A stretch of DNA of 14,922 nucleotides from NCBI GenBank assembly GCA_026706165.1, contig JAPOZF010000651.1:1-14922 (forward strand), written 5' to 3'. Each line of letters opens with the position of its first letter. Position 1 is the stretch's first letter. The DNA comes from Gemmatimonadota bacterium. Lineage in GTDB: Bacteria; Latescibacterota; UBA2968; UBA8231. Below, one piece after another: positions 9,169 to 14,922 of this stretch. Below the pieces are notes generated by a model. It did no database searches. It was not told where the DNA came from and worked only from the letters and a program-made list of their open reading frames with translations. The position numbers and the translations under genes are program-made.

Positions 9169-10469
9169 AGCCCCCTGACTTTCGCCCTGGTCCCGAGCCC
9201 ACCCAGGACGTTGCGCGTATCGACGATCAGCCGCGCCTGTTTCCCGACCCGGCGCCAGTCGCACTCCGAGTGCGCCGTGACTATCACGACGCAGTCGGCC
9301 GCCTCGAGTGACTTCCTGTCCAGGTCGACGGAAACGAGGTCGTCCCCGTATTCGACCTCGAGCCTGGGGACGTGCGGGTCGTGGTAGGAGACCTCCGCCC
9401 CCCGGCGCCGCAGCAGCTCGATTATGCGCACCGCGGGACTCTCGCGGACGTCGTCGACGTCCGCCTTGTAGGCCACGCCGACGACCAGCACCTGCGACCC
9501 CTTCACCGCCCGCCCCTCTTCGTTCAGGGCGTCCGTGACTTTCTCCATCACGTGATGAGGCATGTGCGCGTTCACCTTGTCCGCGAGATCGATGAACCTC
9601 GTCTCGTAATCCAGGCTGCGCATCTTCCAGGAAAGGTAGAGGGGATCTATCGGCAGGCAGTGCCCCCCCAACCCGGGCCCGGGGAAGAACTGCATGAAAC
9701 CGAACGGCTTGGTCGCCGCGGCTTCGATGATCTCCCAGACGTCGAGTCCGAGCCGGTCGCAGATCAGGGCGATCTCGTTTACCAGTCCGACGTTGACGGA
9801 GCGGTAGGTGTTCTCCAGCAGCTTGACCATCTCCGCGGCGGCAGGGGAAGAGACCGGGACGACGACGTCGACGGCGTGCTTGTAGAGCGCCGCCGCCGCG
9901 GCGGTGCACTGCGGCGTCAGTCCTCCGATTACCTTGGGGGTGTTCCGGGTAGTCCAGCGCCTGTTTCCCGGGTCGACGCGTTCCGGCGAGAAGGCGAGAA
10001 AGAAATCCTCTCCCGGCACCGCCCCGTCCGCGCACAGCCTCGGCAGAATCAGCTCCTCGGTCGAACCGGGATAGGTCGTGCTCTCGAGAACGACGAGCAT
10101 GCCCGGGTGGGTGTAGCGGGCGATCTCTTCGCAGGCCGAGACGATGTGGGAGATGTCGGGGGCCTTGGTCTTGCTCAGCGGCGTGGGAACGCAGATGCAG
10201 ACGCAATCGACCTCCTTCAGCACGCTGAAATCGGTGCCAGCCGACAGCGTCCCGGCGTCGACCAGCCGTTCGAGCTCCTCGCTGGCAACCTCCGACACGT
10301 AGGAATCGCCGGCGTTGACCCGGCCGGCCCTTTCCGGGTCGACGTCGATGCCCGAGGTGCGGATGCCGCCGCGTGCGAACTCGACGGAGAGCGGCAGACC
10401 GACGTAGCCCAGGCCGAGGACGGCCAACCGCGCTTCCCGGCGCTCGATCTTTTCGATCAGGGAACTCAT
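9165..10469 (-). CDS. UDP-N-acetylhexosamine 6-dehydrogenase (WbpA/WecC/TviB-type nucleotide-sugar dehydrogenase)
   Basis: It oxidises the C6 hydroxyl of a UDP-sugar to the uronate with two NAD+. The 434-residue protein shows the N-terminal Rossmann motif GLGYVGLPL (19-27), PTPLSKTKAPD (95-105), ESTTYPGST (129-137), the substrate-binding EMVKLLENTYR (213-223), the catalytic cysteine in GPGLGGHCLPIDP (264-276, Cys271), and the C-terminal VGVAYKADVDDVRESPA. The long PTPL loop and TTYPGST are seen in GlcNAc/GalNAc/ManNAc dehydrogenases more than in UDP-glucose dehydrogenases. ATG at 10469 overlaps the upstream stop (ATGA), with GGGGAG 11 nt upstream. Its product is the expected substrate of the next gene. 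Exact hexosamine preference cannot be read from the sequence. Confidence 0.93.
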   Translation of the reverse strand: MSSLIEKIERREARLAVLGLGYVGLPLSVEFARGGIRTSGIDVDPERAGRVNAGDSYVSEVASEELERLVDAGTLSAGTDFSVLKEVDCVCICVPTPLSKTKAPDISHIVSACEEIARYTHPGMLVVLESTTYPGSTEELILPRLCADGAVPGEDFFLAFSPERVDPGNRRWTTRNTPKVIGGLTPQCTAAAAALYKHAVDVVVPVSSPAAAEMVKLLENTYRSVNVGLVNEIALICDRLGLDVWEIIEAAATKPFGFMQFFPGPGLGGHCLPIDPLYLSWKMRSLDYETRFIDLADKVNAHMPHHVMEKVTDALNEEGRAVKGSQVLVVGVAYKADVDDVRESPAVRIIELLRRRGAEVSYHDPHVPRLEVEYGDDLVSVDLDRKSLEAADCVVIVTAHSECDWRRVGKQARLIVDTRNVLGGLGTRAKVRGL

Positions 10470-11437
10470 CCAGACCGTTCTCCCCGACCGGTCCTCGACC
10501 CTCTGCCCCCGTTTCTGTACCACTCGACGGTGCGCTCGAGTCCCTCGCGCGCCGGCACCCGGGGCACGTACCCCAGCTTCCGGCGCGACTTGTCGATGCC
10601 GGCGAGGGATCGCCTGATATCGCCGGGCCGCTCCGGTCCGTGGCGGATGTCTCCCTCCGTCTGCAGCAGCTTCCTGAGGATTTCGACCACCTCGTTCAGG
10701 CTGGTGTTGGCCCCGCACCCCACGTTGAAGACCTCCCCGCTGACCCCTTCGGCTTCGAGGGCCCTGATGTTGGCGTCGACGACGTTCCCGACGTAGGTGA
10801 AATCCCGGACGAAGGTGCCGTCGCCGTTGATGGTCAGCGGCCTGCCCTCGATCAGCCCAACCGTGAAGATGGCGATGAATGCGGCGTACTCGGAACCGGG
10901 ATCCATTCCCGGCCCGAAAACGTTGAAGTACCTCAGAGACACCGTTTCGAAACCGTACAGATGCGAGAACACCCGGCAGTAGTACTCCCCCGTCAATTTG
11001 GAAACGGCGTACGGGGAAATCGGTTCCGGTACCATGTCCTCGGTCTTGGGAACGGTTTCGCCGTCGCCGTACACCGAGCAGGAAGAGGCGTTGACCAGGC
11101 GCCTGACCCCGGAATCCCGCGCCGCCTCGAGCAGGTTGAGGGTGCCTCCGACATTGACGTCGTTGGTGGTAACCGGGTCTTCCACCGACTGCGGCACCGA
11201 GGGCACCGCCGCCTGGTGGAGGACGAAGTCGACCCCGTGAACCGCCTCGCGCACCGTCTGCCGGCTGCGCAGGTCCCCATCGACGATCTCGATCTCCCCG
11301 GAGAACGGCTCGAGGCGCTCGCGCCTGCCGGAGGAGAAATTGTCGAGTACGCGGACCCGGTGTCCTTTCGCGAGCAGGTCCCCCACCAGGTGGGAACCGA
11401 TGAAGCCGGCGCCCCCGGTGACAAGTGTCGACGTCAT
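10466..11437 (-). CDS. NAD-dependent sugar-nucleotide epimerase, WbpP/Gne-like (probable UDP-GlcNAc 4-epimerase)
   Basis: A 323-residue extended short-chain dehydrogenase/reductase. TGGAGFIG (7-14) binds NAD, Asp32 ends the second strand, SSCSVYGD (118-125) and PYAVSK (142-147) give the Ser-Tyr143-Lys147 active site, and RYFNVFGPGMDP (169-180) and NGDGTFVRDFTYV (204-216) are close to WbpP-type UDP-GlcNAc/GalNAc 4-epimerases. A role in supplying UDP-GalNAc or UDP-GalNAcA for the neighbouring dehydrogenases fits; a UDP-glucose or UDP-GlcA epimerase is the alternative. The open frame extends to 11476, but ATG 11437 is preferred because the Rossmann strand starts there and it forms an ATGA overlap with the upstream stop. 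Confidence 0.88.
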   Translation of the reverse strand: MTSTLVTGGAGFIGSHLVGDLLAKGHRVRVLDNFSSGRRERLEPFSGEIEIVDGDLRSRQTVREAVHGVDFVLHQAAVPSVPQSVEDPVTTNDVNVGGTLNLLEAARDSGVRRLVNASSCSVYGDGETVPKTEDMVPEPISPYAVSKLTGEYYCRVFSHLYGFETVSLRYFNVFGPGMDPGSEYAAFIAIFTVGLIEGRPLTINGDGTFVRDFTYVGNVVDANIRALEAEGVSGEVFNVGCGANTSLNEVVEILRKLLQTEGDIRHGPERPGDIRRSLAGIDKSRRKLGYVPRVPAREGLERTVEWYRNGGRGSRTGRGERSG

Positions 11438-12381
11438 TCCGTTCCCTGTTCTTCCCCGGCCGCAGCCTCCATCCACGCCCTGGTCCTGCCGATCCCCTCG
11501 CGGAGGCCCACCGAGGCTTTCCAGCCTGCGAGAGCCTCGGCCCTGGAGCCGTCTCCCACCATTCTCGAGGCTTCCCCCCGGGTGGGCTGATGCATTCGGG
11601 CGGCGACCGCTGCCGGATCTCCGGCGATCACTTCCGCCAGCTCCCCGAGGGGGACGCCGCGGCCGCTGGCGGCGTTGAGGATCTCACCTTCGCAGCGCCT
11701 CAGGAGCCCGGCCGCTGCCACCAGGGCGGCGCAGTCTTCCACGTACACGAAATCCCGGATCCGCTCCCCGTCCCCGCGCGGGAGGGGAGATCCACCTGTC
11801 CGTTGCAGGCGGGCGACAATCCCCCCTTCCAGTTCACATCTCTGAAAGGGGCCGTAGATGGCGAACGGCCGCACGACGGCGACGGGGAGGCGGTAGGCCC
11901 GGTGGTATCCGAGACAGAGGTTCTCGGCCGCCAGCTTGCAGGCCGCGTACGGGGACCGGGGCGCCAGCGGGAAGTCCTCGGCAATGGCCGTGCCGCTCTC
12001 GGCATAGACGCGGGAAGTGCTGACGAAAACCATTTTCGTGTCGTACTCCCGGCACATTTCGAGCAACTTCATGGTGCCGCCAACGACGCTCTCGAAGGTC
12101 TCCTGCGGTTCTTCGAGCGAATTCCCCGCACCGGTTCCCGGGGCGAGATGGTAGCAGCACTCGAGGCCGCGGAAGAAAAGCTCGTACAAGGTTCCGGGGT
12201 TGCGGATGTCCCCCCGGATCAGCCCCTCGTATCCGGGACGGCCGGAGAACTCCGCGAGATTGGCGCGGCATCCTCCCGACAGATTGTCGAGGACGATGAC
12301 CCGCTTGCGGCGTTGCAACAACTCGGAAACCAGCCAGCGGCCGATGAATCCGGCTCCGCCGGTAACCAGACAAAGCCCCAT
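11434..12381 (-). CDS. Extended SDR, NAD-dependent epimerase/dehydratase of unknown sugar specificity
   Basis: First gene of the five-gene sugar operon, 315 residues. TGGAGFIG (7-14) with Asp32 and LDNLSGG indicates NAD binding; STSRVY (121-126) and YAACK (145-149) supply the Ser/Thr-Tyr-Lys triad; RDFVYVED (209-216) is the common extended-SDR motif. The Asp-Glu pair that follows the active-site Thr in 4,6-dehydratases is replaced by Ser-Arg, so a 4,6-dehydratase is unlikely. An epimerase or reductase is more likely. It shares little motif detail with the next gene beyond the SDR core, so the two are not a recent tandem duplicate. The ATG at 12381 has a GGGGG run three nt upstream. The name cannot be refined further by eye. 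Confidence 0.85.
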   Translation of the reverse strand: MGLCLVTGGAGFIGRWLVSELLQRRKRVIVLDNLSGGCRANLAEFSGRPGYEGLIRGDIRNPGTLYELFFRGLECCYHLAPGTGAGNSLEEPQETFESVVGGTMKLLEMCREYDTKMVFVSTSRVYAESGTAIAEDFPLAPRSPYAACKLAAENLCLGYHRAYRLPVAVVRPFAIYGPFQRCELEGGIVARLQRTGGSPLPRGDGERIRDFVYVEDCAALVAAAGLLRRCEGEILNAASGRGVPLGELAEVIAGDPAAVAARMHQPTRGEASRMVGDGSRAEALAGWKASVGLREGIGRTRAWMEAAAGEEQGTE

Positions 12382-12453
12382 TACCCCCGCCTGCCCGGAT
12401 CGGCCCCGGCGGACCGCGGCAGCGGCGACAGGCCGTTTTCTCCGGTTCCCGGT

Positions 12454-12482
12454 TTGATGAGGTTCGGTGGAGTAATTAGAAT
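12454..12482 (+). promoter_or_regulatory. Sigma70-type promoter for the TolC-like gene
   Basis: TTGATG (12454-12459), a 17-bp spacer and TAGAAT (12477-12482). The predicted transcript starts near 12489, leaving a leader of about 58 nt. It sits in the 165-bp divergent gap shared with the sugar operon. Confidence 0.7.
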
Positions 12483-12497
12483 TCCGGCACCGCTTTC

Positions 12498-12524
12498 AGA
12501 ATACCCTATCATCCAAAAATACAA
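12498..12524 (-). promoter_or_regulatory. Possible promoter of the sugar operon
   Basis: On the minus strand TTGTAT (12524-12519), a 15-bp spacer and TATTCT (12503-12498). Shifting the -35 by 2 nt (TTTTGT) restores a 17-bp spacer. It is weaker than the other promoters here and overlaps the transcribed leader of the divergent TolC-like gene, so the two units could interfere. It would give a leader of about 110 nt before the first epimerase. Confidence 0.3.
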
Positions 12525-12526
12525 AA
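12512..12526 (-). repeat. AT-rich 15-mer upstream of sugar operon, copy 2
   Basis: Identical to 1747-1761, with TTTTGTATTTTTGGA read on the minus strand and GTGAAATTC upstream of it. It lies 131 nt before the first sugar-operon gene and overlaps the possible promoter there. Confidence 0.45.
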
Positions 12527-12546
12527 ACTTGCGAGAATTTCACCCC

Positions 12547-14037
12547 ATGCCGAACAGCCGACGGAACCCCGTGTGGAAGAAAGCCCTGCCCCTGGCCGCG
12601 GCCGTCTTCGCCCTCGCCCTGCCCGCCGCTGGCTCATCCCCGGCGACGCCGCTCTCGCTGGCGGAATGCATCGATCTGGCGGCCAGACAGAATCTCGGAT
12701 ACCTCAACGACCTCCGCGATGTCGAGGCCACCCGGGAGCAGCTGCGCCAGGCGCGCTCGGAGTTCGGGCTGGACATCGACGCCTCCTTCGACCTGCCAAC
12801 CTATTCCGAGAGCCGCCAGCTCCAGGACGACATCGCCCTGATCCAGAGAGTCCGCGAAGAGAACACCACCATGGAATACCAGGGCCGGACGACGATGTCG
12901 CAACGGATTCCCCACGTCGGCAGGCTCAGCGTTACCGCCTCGGGCTCGCGCAACGACTTCAGCTCCAACCGCCGCGTCGACCGGCGCGAGTTCATCGGCG
13001 ACCTCCAGGTCGCCTACACGCGCGACCTCCTCTACACTCCGGCCGCCGAAATCCAGCTGCAGCAGGCCGAAATCGGGCTCTCGATCAGCCAGTCGAACCT
13101 GCACCGCCGCGAGCTGCAGCTCGAGGAGCAGGTCACCAACTCCTTCTACGACCTCGTGCAGGCGATCCGCGAGCTCGAGATCCAGCAACAGCGGCTCGAG
13201 CAGTCGACGGCCGCCCTCGACCTCGCCCTGCGCAAGTTCGAGATCGGGCTGATCGCCGAGGTGGAGGCGCTTCACCTCAGGGTCGAGAAGCTTCGTGCAG
13301 AGGCGGAATTCAACCGCGCGCAGACGCAGATCGAACGCCAGCGCGACCGCTTGCGGGAGATACTCGGGATGGAAATGGGCGACCCGCTCGAAGTGCTCAC
13401 CTCGGTCGATCACGAAACTGTTCCGATCGCCGAAGGCCCCGCGGTCGAGTTCGGGCTGCGCCGGCGCAGCGACCTGCGGGAGGCGGAGTGGGCGCGGCAG
13501 TCCTCGGAGCTCTCGCTTAAAGATCTCGAGCAGCAGCTGGGCCCCACCGCGCAGCTGACCACGAGGTTGACCCTGCTGGGCCGCGGACCGGACGCCAGCG
13601 ACGTCAGCAGCACCTTCGAACGCAGCTTCGTTTCCGCCGGGGTGCGCATGGAACTGCCGCTCGTCGACGGCGGCGAACGCCGCGCCCGCGTGCGCCGGGC
13701 CGAGATCGACCTGGAGAAGTCACTGCTCAACACCGAATCGGTCGAGCGCCGGATAGCGCGCGAGATCCGCGACGCCGTGCGCAACGTCAGGGAGGCGGAA
13801 CAGCAGATCGAACTGGGGCGGGAAGAACTGACGGTGGCCGAGCGAACCTACGACGTGGAGCGCAGTCGTTTCGAGCTGGGGCTGGCCGACAGCCAGGAAC
13901 TGCTGCAGGCCCAGACCGCCCTGACCCAGGCGCGGCTGGACGGGCTGCGCGAGGCGATCGATTACCAGCGCGCCCTCGCCGGCCTGCGGGTCGCGACGAT
14001 GGCGGACCTGGCCGAGTTGAGGAAGACCGGCGAGTAG
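12547..14037 (+). CDS. TolC-family outer-membrane efflux/secretion channel protein
   Basis: A 496-residue protein predicted to trimerise as an outer-membrane beta-barrel with a periplasmic alpha-helical tunnel, serving tripartite efflux or type I secretion. A signal peptide (basic MPNSRRNPVWKK, hydrophobic Ala/Leu core) ends near residue 29, followed by LSLAECIDLAARQNLGY, the usual start of the OEP domain. Two OEP repeats of long heptad-rich helices are visible (about 37-250 and 290-490); VEALHLRVEKLRAEAEF and ADSQELLQAQTALTQARLD are the equivalent helices of each repeat. The frame is open far upstream but antisense to the epimerase gene; the ATG at 12547 gives the signal peptide and follows the promoter at 12454-12482. 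No membrane-fusion or inner-membrane partner lies in the window. It ends 4 bp from the convergent DksA-like gene. Confidence 0.92.
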   Translation: MPNSRRNPVWKKALPLAAAVFALALPAAGSSPATPLSLAECIDLAARQNLGYLNDLRDVEATREQLRQARSEFGLDIDASFDLPTYSESRQLQDDIALIQRVREENTTMEYQGRTTMSQRIPHVGRLSVTASGSRNDFSSNRRVDRREFIGDLQVAYTRDLLYTPAAEIQLQQAEIGLSISQSNLHRRELQLEEQVTNSFYDLVQAIRELEIQQQRLEQSTAALDLALRKFEIGLIAEVEALHLRVEKLRAEAEFNRAQTQIERQRDRLREILGMEMGDPLEVLTSVDHETVPIAEGPAVEFGLRRRSDLREAEWARQSSELSLKDLEQQLGPTAQLTTRLTLLGRGPDASDVSSTFERSFVSAGVRMELPLVDGGERRARVRRAEIDLEKSLLNTESVERRIAREIRDAVRNVREAEQQIELGREELTVAERTYDVERSRFELGLADSQELLQAQTALTQARLDGLREAIDYQRALAGLRVATMADLAELRKTGE

Positions 14038-14041
14038 GGCC

Positions 14042-14530
14042 TCAGCTGTCGTCGTTCGAATCCATCAGGGGATGGGAGAACTCCTCCTCCTCGCCGAAGA
14101 TCAGGCGCCGCGGCCTGAGGCGGGTGTAGCTCGGGATCTGGTTCTTCTCTTCGGCTTCCTGGCAGGCGACGCACAGGCGGGCCGTCGGCAGGGCGTTCAA
14201 CCGCAGCGGCGGGATGAGGGGGCAGGTCGGGCACAGCTTCAGGGGAGTCTCCAGACAGGCCTCGCATTTGCCGTAGGTGTTGGTCTCGAGCTTTTCGAGG
14301 GCGAGGGTGATCTCCTCCAGCTCGCGGCGCTCCGTATCCCCCAGGGCGACCAGCAGCTCCATGGCTCCCGCTTCGACGGCGCGGTCGAGATCGTCCGCCT
14401 TGGGATCCTGCAGGTGGTCGATCTCGGTCTCGTTGCCCTGCAGATCGGCAATCAGATCGGCGCGGCGTTCCAGAAGCCGCTTCTTCATCTTGAGGCGCTC
14501 CTTTTTGTTCAGCGCCGTTTTTTCAGCCAT
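14042..14530 (-). CDS. DksA/TraR-family zinc-finger regulator with an extra CxxC knuckle
   Basis: DksA-type proteins enter the RNA polymerase secondary channel and, with ppGpp, tune rRNA and amino-acid promoters. This 162-residue protein has a basic N-terminal helix, a coiled coil (about 10-85) whose tip carries D46-x-x-D49-x-A51 equivalent to the functional DxxDxA of DksA, and a C-terminal zinc region. Instead of four cysteines there are six: C89/C92, C100/C103 and C120/C123. The middle pair sits in a roughly 10-residue insertion between CEAC and the standard NALPTARLCVAC. A charged tail follows. ATG at 14530 is preferred over an in-frame start at 14563 because GGGGGAG lies 6 nt upstream. 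A hairpin precedes the Shine-Dalgarno. Whether it acts as DksA or as another secondary-channel factor cannot be told. Confidence 0.88.
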   Translation of the reverse strand: MAEKTALNKKERLKMKKRLLERRADLIADLQGNETEIDHLQDPKADDLDRAVEAGAMELLVALGDTERRELEEITLALEKLETNTYGKCEACLETPLKLCPTCPLIPPLRLNALPTARLCVACQEAEEKNQIPSYTRLRPRRLIFGEEEEFSHPLMDSNDDS

Positions 14531-14548
14531 CCTGTTCTCCCCCTGGAA

Positions 14549-14572
14549 GCCCCGCATCTTCAAAGGCGGGGC
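14549..14572 (-). other. GC hairpin in the leader of the DksA-like gene
   Basis: GCCCCGC and GCGGGGC form a 7-bp perfect stem around a 10-nt loop, ending 5 nt before the Shine-Dalgarno (14543-14537). The stem sequence equals that of hairpin 1 in the PFK leader (2920-2940). No T-tract follows. Confidence 0.4.
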
Positions 14573-14641
14573 GTGAACCGCAAGCGAGCGTTCCAGCGAG
14601 CCGCCTGGCGCTCGTGCGTTCCGGCAGTCCCGGTTTTTCCC

Positions 14642-14655
14642 GATCCGGCCGGATC
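14642..14655. repeat. 14-bp perfect palindrome
   Basis: GATCCGGCCGGATC lies in the 150-bp gap between the UVR-motif gene and the DksA-like gene. It could be an operator or a small hairpin; perfect dyads of this size also arise by chance. The rest of the gap, 14531-14680, holds no gene. Confidence 0.35.
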
Positions 14656-14680
14656 CATCCGTTCCACTGCTGTTCCGGGC

Positions 14681-14922
14681 TCAATCCCGAAGGCGGCGGA
14701 GCTTGTCGCGCAACGAGGCGGCGAGCTCGAATTTCTCATCCTCGACCGCCGCCCGGAGATCTGCATCGAGCTTCTCCCTTCGGCTCAAGGGCCGGTTTCC
14801 CTCCACCTCTTTCTCCCAGTTCCTGAGAAACTTCAGCTCCTCGCATTCCTCGGGGCCGGATTCTCCCTGGACGTCGAGAAGCTGCTCGATTTCCTGGATT
14901 CCGCCGCGAATTTCCTCCAGGG
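14681..14922 (-). CDS. UVR-motif (UvrB/UvrC motif) protein, C-terminal 79 residues (5' end outside window)
   Basis: The last 79 residues of a protein read from beyond the right edge of the window. It is a charged helical stretch with a coiled-coil look, ending in a UVR motif (residues 51-79 of the visible part: LDADLRAAVEDEKFELAA, then SLRDKLRRLRD). This motif mediates helical-hairpin contacts in UvrB-UvrC and is also found in McsA-type and other small accessory proteins. The spacing and the lack of helicase or nuclease motifs in the visible part do not decide among these. It ends 150 nt before the DksA-like gene on the same strand, so co-transcription is possible. The frame is intact and continuous with the family motif. 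Confidence 0.8.
   Translation of the reverse strand, partial: LEEIRGGIQEIEQLLDVQGESGPEECEELKFLRNWEKEVEGNRPLSRREKLDADLRAAVEDEKFELAASLRDKLRRLRD

Noticed and set aside
7198..9387. Plus-strand open frame of 729 codons
   Set aside because: It lies antisense to the dioxygenase and oxidoreductase genes, whose motifs and 4-nt junctions are clear. It has no recognisable domain or ribosome site.
9372..10796. Plus-strand open frame of 474 codons
   Set aside because: Antisense shadow of the nucleotide-sugar dehydrogenase and epimerase.
11425..12546. In-frame 374-codon N-terminal extension of the TolC-like gene
   Set aside because: It is antisense to the epimerase. The signal peptide and a good promoter place the start at 12547.

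Overview
The window is about 15 kb of GC-rich DNA from a Gram-negative bacterium. A TolC-type outer-membrane protein, an exported M16 peptidase, a DksA-type regulator and a surface-sugar nucleotide operon all point to a double-membrane cell. Coding density is high, genes in the sugar operon overlap by 4 nt, and long antisense open frames are common because of the base composition. I cannot place the phylum from sequence alone. The layout would suit an uncultured or deep-branching GC-rich lineage, and nothing looks like a phage, plasmid, IS element or CRISPR array.

Layout. (1) 1-2844, minus strand: a glycolytic cluster read in the order 6-phosphofructokinase, phosphoglycerate kinase (pgk), triosephosphate isomerase (tpiA, cut by the window edge). 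The PFK carries the residues expected of a pyrophosphate-dependent enzyme. As given here it is split by two compensating 1-nt indels. A good sigma70-type promoter lies at 2992-3020, followed by a leader of about 140 nt with several hairpins that can re-pair. (2) 3037-3846, minus: a ComF-family phosphoribosyltransferase. (3) 4072-6996, plus: a secreted two-domain M16 metallopeptidase with its own promoter. (4) 7075-7151, plus: tRNA-Met(CAT) with promoter and a strong intrinsic terminator. (5) 7351-12381, minus: a tightly coupled five-gene operon of two extended SDR sugar epimerases, a UDP-HexNAc 6-dehydrogenase (WbpA-like), a Gfo/Idh/MocA 3-dehydrogenase (WbpB/WlbA-like) and a PhyH-type Fe(II)/2-oxoglutarate dioxygenase. 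(6) 12547-14037, plus: a TolC-family outer-membrane channel with its own promoter. (7) 14042-14922, minus: a DksA/TraR-family protein with an extra CxxC knuckle, and the C-terminal UVR motif of a truncated gene.

How the genes work together. The PFK/PGK/TIM cluster covers part of central glycolysis, probably with a reversible PPi-linked step. The five-gene operon should convert UDP-GlcNAc (or UDP-GalNAc) to a uronic acid and then a 3-keto sugar. The usual next enzyme, an aminotransferase, is absent, and a PhyH dioxygenase occupies the end of the operon. That makes this the best candidate in the window for an undescribed sugar modification. The other points worth checking are the PFK leader, the six-cysteine DksA, and a bipartite AT-rich element that occurs upstream of both pgk and the sugar operon.
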